This document shows positions 42,697 to 51,001 of a stretch of DNA of 64,000 nt, one piece after another (position 1 is the stretch's first letter; each line of letters begins with the position of its first letter). The stretch comes from S015-6 sp964384945. Lineage in GTDB: Bacteria; Desulfobacterota; DSWW01. The translations under genes and the position numbers were made by a program. A model generated the notes under the pieces. It worked only from the letters and a program-made list of their open reading frames with translations, did not search any database and had not been told where the DNA came from. The DNA lies in assembly GCA_964384945.1 (NCBI GenBank), contig CAYLMK010000011.1:62001-126000 (forward strand), written 5' to 3'.

Positions 42697-44844
42697 ATGC
42701 CAAATCACCCGATGACCCAACCAGATTCTCCCCCGAGAAGCCGATCGCTGCCGCCTGCGCTCCCGCTCGGGGTCCTCTCCTCCTGCGCAATCCTGACCCT
42801 CCTGTGCCCTGGGCCCGCGCACGCCTACGTCGGACCGGGCGCCGGCTTCGCCTTCCTGGGCTCCTTCTTCGTCTTCTTCGTGGCCTTTTTCTTCGCCTTT
42901 CTCGCGCTGCTCTCCTGGCCCGTCCGACTCCTCCTGCGCATCGGCCGAAATCGCGGGGGCCGGCGCGCAAGCGCCGCCATCCAAAAGGCGATCGTGATCG
43001 GATTCGACGGAATGGAACCTTCCCTCGTCGAGCGTTTCATCGACCGGGGCGTACTGCCCCATTTCGGCCGCCTGAAGCAGCACGGAACCTATCGCCCCCT
43101 GGAGAGCACGCTGCCCCCCCTTTCGCCGGTCGCATGGTCCACCTTTCAGACCGGGGTCGAGCCCGGCAAGCATTCGATCTTTGATTTCCTTCACCGAAAC
43201 CCGAAGAATTACCTGGGCGAACTGTCCTCGGCCCGCATTCAGCCGGGCAAGAGGGCACTCCGGTTGGGCGGGTTCCGGCTGCCCCTGGAGAAGCCCACGC
43301 TTCGCGGGCTCCGGAAATCCCAACCCTTCTGGAGGCTCCTGGGCGACAACGGGATCCGCAGCCTGATCCTCCGCGTGCCCATCACCTTCCCACCGGAACC
43401 GTTCCGGGGGCTGAGCCTCTCGGCCATGTGTGTTCCGGACCTGCGCGGTACCCAGGGCACTTTCTCCTACTACACGACGCGCCCGCCGGATCCGCGTGGG
43501 AAGACGGGCGGCGAGGTAATCCCCCTCGAGGCGGTCAACGGACAGATCCGCACATGGATCACCGGCCCGGCCCATCCTTTCCGAAACCGGCAGACCGCCC
43601 TGAGGACCCCTCTCCGCCTGAGGCTCGCCGGGGAATCCATTCGTATCGAGGTGAACGGCACGGGCCTCCGCCTCAAGCCGAAGGAGTACAGCCCATGGGT
43701 TCCCGTGGCCTTCCGTGCCGGACCCGTCAAGATCCGCGGCATTGTCCGCTTCTACCTTCGATCGATCGAGCCCTTTCTCGACCTGTACATGACCCCGGTC
43801 AACGTCGACCCGGCCGATCCCTCCCTGCCCCTTTCCCACCCCAAGACCTTTTCGGTCTACCTGGCCAAGCGGTTCGGCCCCTATGCCACCCTGGGGCTCG
43901 CCGAGGACACATGGGCACTGAACGAGGGGGTCCTGGACGATCCGTCTTTTCTCGAGCAGTGCTACGACATCCACCGAGAACGGGAGGACATGTTCCGCGA
44001 CGCGCTGGATCACCTTCGAAAGGGACTCCTCGTTTGCGTATTCGACATCACCGACCGCACCCAGCACATGTTCTGGCGCTACGAGGATGATCGCCACCCG
44101 GGGCGCCCCGCGGAGGTTCCCGAGCCGCTGCGGGACGTGTTTCAGAAGGTCTACCAACGAGCCGACAGGCTCGTGGGCGAGGTGCTGGAACGCATCGATT
44201 CGAACACCTTGCTGATTGTGATGTCGGATCACGGCTTCCGCTCCTTTCGCAGATGCTTCAACGTGAACACGTGGCTTCATCGGAACGGTTACCTCTCGTT
44301 GCATCCCGGACGGGAGCCCGGAGATTGGTTCCAGGGGGTCGACTGGTCCGGGACCGCGGCCTTTGCCGTGGGCCTCGCCGGGATCTACATCAACCAGAAA
44401 GGCAGGGAAAGGGACGGTATCGTGGCTCCGGGCGAGGAAACGGAGCGGATCAAGGCGGAACTCATCTCGAAGCTCAAGGGCCTTCGGGACCCGGAGACCG
44501 GGGAGGTGGCGATCCTGGATGTCGCGGACACGCGGACCGCCTACAAGGGGCCTTACAAGGAAAACGCCCAGGACTTGATCATCGGATACAACGAAGGGTA
44601 TCGGACCGCTTGGGAATCGGCCACCGGCAGGGTGGGCTCCCAGGTGTTTTACAACAACGAGAAGAGGTGGAGCGGGGATCACTGCCTCGCCCCCGGCGGC
44701 GTGCCCGGTGTCTTCTTCTCCAACTTCCGGTTCGCGGACGACCACCCGCGGATCGTGGACCTTGCGCCCACGATCCTGGCCGCCTTCGGAGTGGATCCCC
44801 CGGAACACATGGACGGAAGGCCACTGGCCTTCCGGAAGGAATGA
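42697..44844 (+). CDS. Membrane-anchored alkaline phosphatase superfamily enzyme
   Basis: 715 residues. The signal or first span is at about 20-42. It is followed by AYVGPGAGFAFLGSFF and a very hydrophobic stretch (about 50-78) with basic flanks. The catalytic part starts KAIVIGFDGMEPSLVERFI (first metal Asp) and continues LSPVAWSTFQTGVEPGKHSIFDF (nucleophile region), then IVMSDHGFRSFRRCFNVNTWL and DHCLAPGGVPGVFF, the later metal sites. It is related to type I phosphodiesterases/nucleotide pyrophosphatases. A role on lipid-linked phospho-sugars or polyprenyl phosphates is possible. A second, shorter member lies at 15934-17469. This gene heads a run of small membrane-related genes to 46404. 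Confidence 0.8.
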   Translation: MPNHPMTQPDSPPRSRSLPPALPLGVLSSCAILTLLCPGPAHAYVGPGAGFAFLGSFFVFFVAFFFAFLALLSWPVRLLLRIGRNRGGRRASAAIQKAIVIGFDGMEPSLVERFIDRGVLPHFGRLKQHGTYRPLESTLPPLSPVAWSTFQTGVEPGKHSIFDFLHRNPKNYLGELSSARIQPGKRALRLGGFRLPLEKPTLRGLRKSQPFWRLLGDNGIRSLILRVPITFPPEPFRGLSLSAMCVPDLRGTQGTFSYYTTRPPDPRGKTGGEVIPLEAVNGQIRTWITGPAHPFRNRQTALRTPLRLRLAGESIRIEVNGTGLRLKPKEYSPWVPVAFRAGPVKIRGIVRFYLRSIEPFLDLYMTPVNVDPADPSLPLSHPKTFSVYLAKRFGPYATLGLAEDTWALNEGVLDDPSFLEQCYDIHREREDMFRDALDHLRKGLLVCVFDITDRTQHMFWRYEDDRHPGRPAEVPEPLRDVFQKVYQRADRLVGEVLERIDSNTLLIVMSDHGFRSFRRCFNVNTWLHRNGYLSLHPGREPGDWFQGVDWSGTAAFAVGLAGIYINQKGRERDGIVAPGEETERIKAELISKLKGLRDPETGEVAILDVADTRTAYKGPYKENAQDLIIGYNEGYRTAWESATGRVGSQVFYNNEKRWSGDHCLAPGGVPGVFFSNFRFADDHPRIVDLAPTILAAFGVDPPEHMDGRPLAFRKE

Positions 44845-44917
44845 TCCGGCCGCCTTCGACGGGCACGCAGCAGGAGCGGGCACGAGCGGAGGAAGGCGAT
44901 CAGGAGCGGAGAAAGCC

Positions 44918-45103
44918 ATGCCGAAGATCAAGATCGACGACGAACTGATGAACAAGATCAAACGCTGCGCGAAGCTCGCAGGCTATTCCTCGGCAGAGGA
45001 ATTCATCCTCCACGCCCTGGAGAAGCAAATGGCCCAGTTGGACGACGGGGATTCCGAGGAGGAGGTCAAGAAGAAGCTCCGGGGGCTGGGCTACATATCC
45101 TGA
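44918..45103 (+). CDS. Small ribbon-helix-helix-like protein
   Basis: 61 residues from ATG 44918, with GGAG upstream. The first 45 residues (MPKIKIDDELMNKIKRCAKL, then GYSSAEEFILHALEKQM) fit a ribbon-helix-helix (CopG/Arc-like) fold: a basic beta strand followed by two helices. The C-terminus reads EEVKKKLRGLGYIS. The LxxLGYI ending is the same tail motif that closes the phosphatase-family protein at 17469 (LEKLGYL). It lies 73 bases after the membrane phosphatase-family gene and 17 before the next. It may be a local regulator, or a small partner of the enzyme rather than a DNA-binding protein. Confidence 0.72.
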   Translation: MPKIKIDDELMNKIKRCAKLAGYSSAEEFILHALEKQMAQLDDGDSEEEVKKKLRGLGYIS

Positions 45104-45120
45104 GAGGGCGTTTCGCGACC

Positions 45121-45948
45121 GTGATACGGCTCCAGCAAATCCTGAACGGCATGTATGCACCCCTGTTCTCTCCCTTCAGCGGCGGAGATCCGGTCTGGCT
45201 CTTGTTGTGGCTCTCTTTGGCAACCGCCGTTCTGGTCCTCCTGGTATACAAGACCCTCTCTTCCCAGGAGGCGATCCGAAAGGCGAAAGAACGCGTCAAG
45301 GGTCACATCCTCGAGATCAGGCTGTTTCAGGACGATCCGGTCCTGATGGGAAGGGCGGTGCGTTCCGTCCTGGCGGCCAACCTGAGATACCTCGCCCTCA
45401 ACGTGAAACCCTTCCTGATCGTCTTCCTTCCCGTATCCCTCCTGCTTGTCCAGATGGAGGCACGCCTGGGATACCGCCCGCTGCGGCCGAACGAATCGGT
45501 CCTTCTGCGGACGGTCTGGAAACCGGCGCAACCCGGGGGCCGGTACCCCGACCCGATCCTCCTGCCCGGGGACGGGCTGTCTCTGGAGAGTCCGCCTCTG
45601 CGCCTCGGCGACGGAAGGGAAATCGATTGGAGGCTGCGGGCGGACCGGATGGGCGCGGCGGGATTCGTCCTCACGTCGGCCGAGGGCTCCGTCGGTCTCC
45701 AGGTCGCGGTCTCGGAAAAGATCGTCCCGGTCTCTTTGCGCAACGTGCCGGCGGGCTCTCTGGAAATCCTCTGGCATCCTGCGGGACAGCCGCTTCCCCC
45801 GAACGGAAGTCTCATGGCCGCCGAGATCGTCTACCCCAGGAGGGACTTCCGGCTCCTGGGCCGCCGCATTCACTGGGTATGGCCGTACCTGGGGGCGAGC
45901 CTCCTCGCAGGGGTTCTCCTGAAGGGCTTGTTCCGCGTGCACTTCTGA
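45121..45948 (+). CDS. Membrane protein with EMC3/TMCO1 (DUF106)-like N-terminus
   Basis: 275 residues, GTG start at 45121. Membrane spans are at about 25-45 and 93-112, with a third near the C-terminus (about 252-270). A charged helix lies between the first two (SSQEAIRKAKERVKGHILEI, then RLFQDDP). The order span, cytoplasmic charged helix, span resembles the EMC3/TMCO1/DUF106 insertase family, but I judge this from pattern only. A beta-rich periplasmic domain (about 120-240) follows. I do not know the function. It follows the small RHH-like gene by 17 bases. Confidence 0.6.
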   Translation: MIRLQQILNGMYAPLFSPFSGGDPVWLLLWLSLATAVLVLLVYKTLSSQEAIRKAKERVKGHILEIRLFQDDPVLMGRAVRSVLAANLRYLALNVKPFLIVFLPVSLLLVQMEARLGYRPLRPNESVLLRTVWKPAQPGGRYPDPILLPGDGLSLESPPLRLGDGREIDWRLRADRMGAAGFVLTSAEGSVGLQVAVSEKIVPVSLRNVPAGSLEILWHPAGQPLPPNGSLMAAEIVYPRRDFRLLGRRIHWVWPYLGASLLAGVLLKGLFRVHF

Positions 45949-46176
45949 GATCGTTTTTCAGGAGATCGTCAAGTTCCGGACCTGTTTTTTCGATCTGTTC
46001 AGAGAGAGCCCGGCGATCCGTCCGCCCTTCGGCAGAGGAAGAATCGGAAACAGCGGAAAGGCCGGCGGCGCGGCTCCCTTTGACAGCGCAGGAAGCGACT
46101 GATACCGTCCAACGGAAACCGAAGGCGGACGGACCGGCGAACGCGGCAGACGCCGAATTCAGGGAAGGGCGGACGT
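45949..46176. other. 228-base gap before small membrane protein; no convincing gene
   Basis: The frame beginning IVFQEIVKFRTCFFDLF is open for about 55 codons after 45949 but has no start codon with an SD. It ends before 46115. I do not call it. No clear promoter is seen. Confidence 0.4.
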
Positions 46177-46347
46177 ATGCAGGGGACGCCCCTTGGAAAC
46201 GGGAAGCGTGAACCCAAAGAGGGCGACAGGAGCCTCCGGCGAGTGAACTGGTGGGGGATCTTCGGGCTGCTCTGCGGGATCGGCTCGGCGTACCTTTCCG
46301 TACGGATCCTCTTCGAGGCCATGACTCTGTTGGGCATGGGACCGTAA
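46177..46347 (+). CDS. Small single-span membrane protein (56 aa)
   Basis: 56 residues from ATG 46177, preceded by GGGAAGGGCGG. The N-terminal third is charged (KREPKEGDRSLRR) and is followed by one hydrophobic span, WWGIFGLLCGIGSAYLSVRI (about 25-44), then a short tail ending GMGP. The positive-inside rule suggests an N-in orientation. I do not recognise it. It lies 56 bases before the priming sugar transferase and downstream of the EMC3-like gene. It may be a small subunit of either. Confidence 0.55.
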   Translation: MQGTPLGNGKREPKEGDRSLRRVNWWGIFGLLCGIGSAYLSVRILFEAMTLLGMGP

Positions 46348-46403
46348 GGGCCTTTTTTCGTCCGGTCGTCCGTGCAAGCGGACTCCCGGGCCCCAAGAGC
46401 GCT

Positions 46404-47822
46404 ATGTTACGAGAAAGAGCTCTTCTTTTCAGACGAATCAACATCATCCTCGACCTGTTGGTGACCTGCCTGTCCCTGGTCGCCGCCGTCTTCGTTTACA
46501 AACTCGCCTTCTCGCCCGGTTCGCCTTTTCTCGGCCTTCTCTACCGGTTCGTCCCGGCCCTCTACTTCGTGCTGCCCGTCTGGTACATCCTCCTGCGGAT
46601 CAACGGGATGTACGAATCCCGCAGACTGGATACCTTGCCGGCCGTCGCCTGGATCGCCGTATGGTCTGTGGGAGAAGGCATCGCGCTCTTGATCCTGATC
46701 AGCTATTTCCTCCGCGTCACGGAAATCAGCCGTCTCTTCGTGGTGCTTTTCGGCTTCATCAATGTCTTCTTCCTCGTTCTCGTCCGGATCCTCCTCAAGG
46801 CGCTCCTCCAGAAAGTCCGCAGCAGGGGGTATAACTTCCGCAGAGTCCTGATTGTCGGAACCGGCCAGCGGGCCAGGAGCGTCGCCCGGAAGCTCAAGGC
46901 CCATCAGGAGTGGGGAATGGTCGTGATCGGCTTTCTCACGCCGGCGCCGGAGGAAGTCGGCGGGGAACTCGAAGAGGCCAAGATCATCGGCTCCGTGGAA
47001 GACCTGCGTACGATCATCTCCACAAGGCCGATCGACGAGGTGCACATCGCCCTGCCGCTGCTCAACCTGGATACCATCACGAGCCTGCTGGAGATCTGTG
47101 AGGAACAGGGGATCCGCACGCGGGTCATGCTGGACTTGTATTCCCCGACCATTTCCAAGGTTCACCTCGAGGATTTTCGCGGCACGCCCATGCTCACATT
47201 CACCGCCTCCCCCATGGAAACCTGGGAGATGGTCGTCAAGGAGACGGTCGACCGCGTGGGCTCCTTCGTGCTCCTCCTGCTCCTGCTGCCTCTCTTCCTG
47301 CTCCTGTCGCTCCTGGTCAAGGTCACCTCAAAGGGTCCGGTCTTCTTCGTTCAGGAACGCGTGGGCCTCCACAAACGAAGGTTCCGCATCTACAAGTTCC
47401 GGACGATGGTGCACAATGCGGAGGAGCTTCGGGAATCCCTGGAGTGCATGAACGAACTGTCCGGTCCGGTCTTCAAGATCAAGGATGACCCCCGCTGCAC
47501 CTTCGTGGGAAGGTTCCTCCGGAAGACCAGCCTGGACGAACTCCCCCAGTTGATCAACGTGCTGAAGGGGGAGATGAGCTTCGTGGGGCCGCGGCCGCCC
47601 CTGCCCTCCGAGATCGTCAAGTACGAGCCGTGGCAGTACAGGCGGCTCAGCATGAAGCCGGGAATCAGCGGCTTGTGGCAAGTCAGCGGGAGGAACGAGC
47701 TCGATTTCGATCAGTGGATGAAGCTCGATCTTCAGTACATCGACTCCTGGTCCCTGAAGCTCGACTTCATCATTATCCTGCGGACCCTTCCGGCCGTACT
47801 GCTCGGTCGCGGCGCCTCCTAG
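46404..47822 (+). CDS. Polyprenyl-phosphate sugar-1-phosphate transferase (WbaP/PssY-type priming enzyme)
   Basis: 472 residues; starts glycan repeat-unit synthesis by moving a sugar phosphate onto undecaprenyl phosphate. Four N-terminal spans are followed by a Rossmann-like domain (RRVLIVGTGQRARSVARKL) and a further membrane segment near 285-310. The catalytic bacterial sugar transferase domain has the expected motifs: YKFRTMVHNAE, TSLDELPQLINVLKGEMSFVGPRPP and KPGISGLWQVSGRN. It ends DFIIILRTLPAVLLGRG. As the initiating enzyme it defines the right end of the polysaccharide region; DUF362 begins the opposite strand 43 bases later. Confidence 0.93.
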   Translation: MLRERALLFRRINIILDLLVTCLSLVAAVFVYKLAFSPGSPFLGLLYRFVPALYFVLPVWYILLRINGMYESRRLDTLPAVAWIAVWSVGEGIALLILISYFLRVTEISRLFVVLFGFINVFFLVLVRILLKALLQKVRSRGYNFRRVLIVGTGQRARSVARKLKAHQEWGMVVIGFLTPAPEEVGGELEEAKIIGSVEDLRTIISTRPIDEVHIALPLLNLDTITSLLEICEEQGIRTRVMLDLYSPTISKVHLEDFRGTPMLTFTASPMETWEMVVKETVDRVGSFVLLLLLLPLFLLLSLLVKVTSKGPVFFVQERVGLHKRRFRIYKFRTMVHNAEELRESLECMNELSGPVFKIKDDPRCTFVGRFLRKTSLDELPQLINVLKGEMSFVGPRPPLPSEIVKYEPWQYRRLSMKPGISGLWQVSGRNELDFDQWMKLDLQYIDSWSLKLDFIIILRTLPAVLLGRGAS

Positions 47823-47865
47823 CCAGACGGCGCCTTTCGAAGGGCCCTTTGCGGCGGCCCGCCCC

Positions 47866-48984
47866 TCAGGCAATTTCCTGAAAGAGCCTGCCCCATTTTG
47901 TATCCATCATCTGCCGGACGCGCTTCCTGCCCACGAACGGATACCAAATCCCGTCATAGTAGGTTCGTGACGCGAGGTAGGACCAGGGCACGATCGGGGT
48001 GCGCAGCAGGAGCTTCTCGAAGGGCTTGAGCAGCCCGTGATAGATCATTTTCTGGCCGCGGCTGGCGAAATTGTCCGTGCTTCGAAATCCCCAGTTCACC
48101 CTCGAGACATCCTCCCCGACGATTTCGATCTCACGGAAATCGCCGCAGCCCAGGCCCTTCTCGTGCGCGAGCCGGATGAAGTCCAGGGACAGCGGATCGA
48201 AGCCCATCATGTGCGCGGCGACCGCATCGATGGCCACCATGTCCCCGCTGGCCAGGATGAGGTCCTTCTCGTACGGGATCATGGCCCTCGGGCCGGCTCC
48301 GTCACCGACGAAGGTCCCGTCCATCACCGCGAAGAGGCCGGAGAAGATCTCCTTTTGAATGGACAGGAGGTCCACCAGCGTCTCGTGAATGGTTGCATGA
48401 GCCCAGTGCCGCTCGTGGTGCAGCAGCGCCCCGAATGCATTTTTCATCGCACCGGTCATGGTCGTGAAGACGTGCGTCTTGACGGTGGGCAGGTGCAGGA
48501 TGTTCTCCCCCAGAAAACGCTTCGGGATGAAGATGCCGTCGGGAAAGACATCGTTGAGGGTGAGCATTTCTCCTTTCGGCTCATACCGGATCCATTCGCC
48601 CTTCTGGATCAGTTGCCGGAATTCGCTCAGCTTCTCGGGCTGAAGATGCACATTCTCCAGCCCGTACTTGCCGACCACAATCTGTTTCTGCTTGTTGTTG
48701 ACCTCCCCGATCTTCCCGTCCACCACCACCGTTCGGTTGTGGCATCCGTACAGGTTCTCCTTGGGGACCCCGTCCTCCAGGAATCTCTGAATCACCCCCT
48801 CGAGCTGCCAAGGCGTCGTGGAACAGCCCGGGTAGAATATCTGCCAGGAAACATTGATCTTCAGGCAAACCTTCCTGCTCATGTCCAGGAACTTGTCGTA
48901 CTCCGCCATCCGCATCAGCTTCTTGTAGTCCTCGACCACCGTCTCGGGGCGGGTCTTCAGGACCGCCACTTTCGCTCTGGCCAT
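47866..48984 (-). CDS. DUF362 domain protein
   Basis: 372 residues, full DUF362 family length. Conserved parts include VCLKINVSWQIFYPGCSTTPWQLEGVI and the central LPTVKTHVFTTMTGAMKNAFG, followed by ASGDMVAIDAVAAHMMGFDP. The family's function is unknown; some members carry ferredoxin-type clusters, but this one has no 4Fe-4S pattern. It is a single gene between the polysaccharide region and a divergent zinc-ribbon gene. Confidence 0.85.
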   Translation of the reverse strand: MARAKVAVLKTRPETVVEDYKKLMRMAEYDKFLDMSRKVCLKINVSWQIFYPGCSTTPWQLEGVIQRFLEDGVPKENLYGCHNRTVVVDGKIGEVNNKQKQIVVGKYGLENVHLQPEKLSEFRQLIQKGEWIRYEPKGEMLTLNDVFPDGIFIPKRFLGENILHLPTVKTHVFTTMTGAMKNAFGALLHHERHWAHATIHETLVDLLSIQKEIFSGLFAVMDGTFVGDGAGPRAMIPYEKDLILASGDMVAIDAVAAHMMGFDPLSLDFIRLAHEKGLGCGDFREIEIVGEDVSRVNWGFRSTDNFASRGQKMIYHGLLKPFEKLLLRTPIVPWSYLASRTYYDGIWYPFVGRKRVRQMMDTKWGRLFQEIA

Positions 48985-49060
48985 CGGGTCGGCTCCTCTT
49001 TCTCGCCAACGGCGGGGTTGCGTTGCGTCAAGCCCTCTGCACAGGGCCTGCCCGGCGCGG

Positions 49061-49090
49061 TTGTTTCAAATTCTCTCTGTTTGTGATACT
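49061..49090 (+). promoter_or_regulatory. Possible sigma-70 promoter for zinc-ribbon gene
   Basis: TTGTTT (49061-49066), 18-base spacer, extended -10 TGT-GATACT (49082-49090). The -35 is weak, the -10 reasonable. Start would be near 49097, about 70 bases before the ATG at 49169. Confidence 0.4.
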
Positions 49091-49168
49091 AACGGAGTCT
49101 CAGGATAGCGGCGCCTCGGCCAAACGTCAATTCGAAGGCCTTCATCGAAAGGCAAGACAGGCTCTGCC

Positions 49169-50251
49169 ATGGACATCGAGTGCCCGGGATGCAACAAGAC
49201 CTACAAGGTCGAAATGCCGTCCGTCGCTCCCGAAGGCATCGAGATTCACTGCGAGAACTGCAAGCGGACCTTTCTGATCCGGCCCCACGGGGCCCGCACA
49301 CCCGTGGAAGGCCCGAAGGAAAGGGCTTCCCCCCCCGGTCCGCACCCTGTCCCCGCTCCTCCGGAGCCGGCCGCTGCGCTCCCCGAGGAGACCTGCGCGG
49401 AGGAGCCCTTCGACCCTTCCCTGTTCCTGCAGCGTGACGAGATCCCCTATCGGATCGTGGAGGCCTTTGAGAAAAACGGTCGGAAGGCCGTCCTGCCTTC
49501 CTTCGGAGAGCCGGAGGAACTCTGGAGTTCCCCCGAGGCCTCCGTTCCGCTGGAACCGGAAGCACCCGATCTTCCCCTCGATGAGGGGCCGTTGGCCGAT
49601 GTGGAGCCGTTGGCCGATTTCGGCTCGGACAGCTATTTCTCGAAGCCTTCCCCCCTGGGCAAGGACATCGTGGTGGGCAAGAAGCGATCCGGGCGCAGGT
49701 TGCGGCTCTGGGTGGGCGGGGGCCTCGGGGTGGCCCTGGTCGTCGGCCTGGCCCTTCTCGTCGGCAGGTACGCGAATCAAGCTTCCCTGCAGCGGTTGAA
49801 GGAAATCGGCCGAAGCGCGGTTTCTCTGCTCCACTGGAAGAAGCTCGAACACGGAAAAATACAGATCTCCGACCTGAACGGCTACTTTCAGGACCGAACG
49901 GGGAAGGACCCCCCCGTGTTCGTCATCGAGGGCAATATCACGAACCGGCACAAGAGCCCCTGCCACTCGGTGCAGGTGAAGGGAATTCTGTTCGATGAGA
50001 GGGGGAAACCTGCGACGGAGAAGGTGGCCTTCTGCGGCAACGTGCTCGCCGCCGAACAGATCAAGTCGTTGCCGCGAAAGAAGATCGAAGAAAGCCTGCA
50101 GAACGCCTACGGTTCAACACTGTCCAATTTCAACGTCGAGCCTGGAAGCACGGTTCCCTTCATGATCATCTTTTTCGACCCGCCCGCCAAGCTTTCCGAA
50201 TTCAGCCTCGAGATCCACGGCTACACCCTTCAGGAGCCGGGCGGCGGGTAG
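49169..50251 (+). CDS. MJ0042-type zinc-ribbon / DUF3426 membrane protein
   Basis: 360 residues. A zinc ribbon with C5, C8, C28, C31 (CPGC...CENC, MJ0042 style) opens the protein. A proline/acidic linker follows (about 40-165), then one membrane span (about 172-198, LWVGGGLGVALVVGLALLVG). The C-terminal 150 residues form a DUF3426-like periplasmic domain (VFVIEGNITNRHKSPCHSVQVKGILFDERGKP). The domain order is common in delta-proteobacteria. The function is unknown. It is convergent with tatA (69-base gap). Confidence 0.85.
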   Translation: MDIECPGCNKTYKVEMPSVAPEGIEIHCENCKRTFLIRPHGARTPVEGPKERASPPGPHPVPAPPEPAAALPEETCAEEPFDPSLFLQRDEIPYRIVEAFEKNGRKAVLPSFGEPEELWSSPEASVPLEPEAPDLPLDEGPLADVEPLADFGSDSYFSKPSPLGKDIVVGKKRSGRRLRLWVGGGLGVALVVGLALLVGRYANQASLQRLKEIGRSAVSLLHWKKLEHGKIQISDLNGYFQDRTGKDPPVFVIEGNITNRHKSPCHSVQVKGILFDERGKPATEKVAFCGNVLAAEQIKSLPRKKIEESLQNAYGSTLSNFNVEPGSTVPFMIIFFDPPAKLSEFSLEIHGYTLQEPGGG

Positions 50252-50320
50252 ACCGCCGTGCGAGTCCGCAAGATCCTGTCCGCCGGTTTCCGGGCAGGTC
50301 CCCGACAAGGCCCGCGGATT

Positions 50321-50542
50321 TCAGTCGGCCTTGGATTTCTTCTTGGAAGAAGAGGTCTCTTCCTCGATCTCTCTGCTCGAAGGCGTGATATCGATCTCGT
50401 CCGGTTCCCGCGTCGCCTTCTTGAAGTTCTTGATCCCCTTCCCGAGCGCGCCCCCGATCTCGGGAAGCTTTCCGGCACCGAAGAGCACAAGGATGATGAA
50501 CAGAATGATGATGAGCTCCGTTGGCCCGACTCCGCCAAGCAT
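50321..50542 (-). CDS. tatA: Sec-independent translocase TatA/TatE
   Basis: 73 residues. TatA forms the membrane-weakening oligomer of the twin-arginine pathway for folded proteins. An N-terminal span (about 9-25) with the FGAGKLPEIG hinge and an amphipathic helix (LGKGIKNFKKAT) define the family. The tail is charged and variable. tatB and tatC are not in the window. Confidence 0.93.
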   Translation of the reverse strand: MLGGVGPTELIIILFIILVLFGAGKLPEIGGALGKGIKNFKKATREPDEIDITPSSREIEEETSSSKKKSKAD

Positions 50543-50602
50543 TCTTCTCTCCCTTTCTTTCTATCCCCGTTGGGGAATCCGTAGGATTTCGTCCTGACTT
50601 CT

Positions 50603-50631
50603 ATTCTATAAGGCGCCCCCCCGAATTGCAA
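50603..50631 (-). promoter_or_regulatory. Sigma-70-type promoter of tatA
   Basis: On the complement, TTGCAA (50631-50626), 17-base spacer, TAGAAT (50608-50603). The -10 matches 5 of 6 consensus bases. Transcription would start near 50596. A GC-rich short hairpin (TCCCC/GGGGA) lies in the leader. Confidence 0.55.
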
Positions 50632-50636
50632 AGCAT

Positions 50637-50957
50637 TCAGCCGATTCCCTTTGCCCCCAGGGCCCGCGCCACGATCCTCTCGCCTTCGGGCTGGGCCAGA
50701 CCCTTGACCCGGAACTTCTTGAGCACCGATCCCTGCCCTTTTTCGATCGAGACCCGGGATGCGGGAACATCCAGAAGCCGAGCCAGCTGTCGGCAGCAGC
50801 TTCGATTCGCCTCTCCCCGCTCCGGGACGGCTCGCACCTGGATCTCCAGAAACCCCTGCCTGCCCCATCCGAGAACCGCATCGGTCCTCGACCTCGGCTT
50901 CACGCGCACCCAGATTACAAAAGCGTCCTCATTGCCTCTCGTACCGGACGTACCCAA
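50637..50957 (-). CDS. yggU: DUF167/YggU family protein
   Basis: 106 residues from TTG 50957, chosen because it follows GGAGG; a GTG at 50909 is an alternative with no good SD. The core motifs are WVRVKPRSRTDAVLGW, ERGEANRSCCRQLARLLDVPASRVSIEKG and the GERIVARAL ending of the DUF167 fold. The function is unknown. It lies downstream of proC and yggS, as in many bacteria. Confidence 0.85.
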   Translation of the reverse strand: MGTSGTRGNEDAFVIWVRVKPRSRTDAVLGWGRQGFLEIQVRAVPERGEANRSCCRQLARLLDVPASRVSIEKGQGSVLKKFRVKGLAQPEGERIVARALGAKGIG

Positions 50958-51001
50958 GGGTTCGGGCCTCCGAAGTGCGGCGCGGGGCCGCCCCGCGCCC
51001 T

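Noticed and set aside
45949..46115. Possible small gene starting IVFQEIVKFRTC
   Set aside because: No start codon with an SD, and no recognisable feature.
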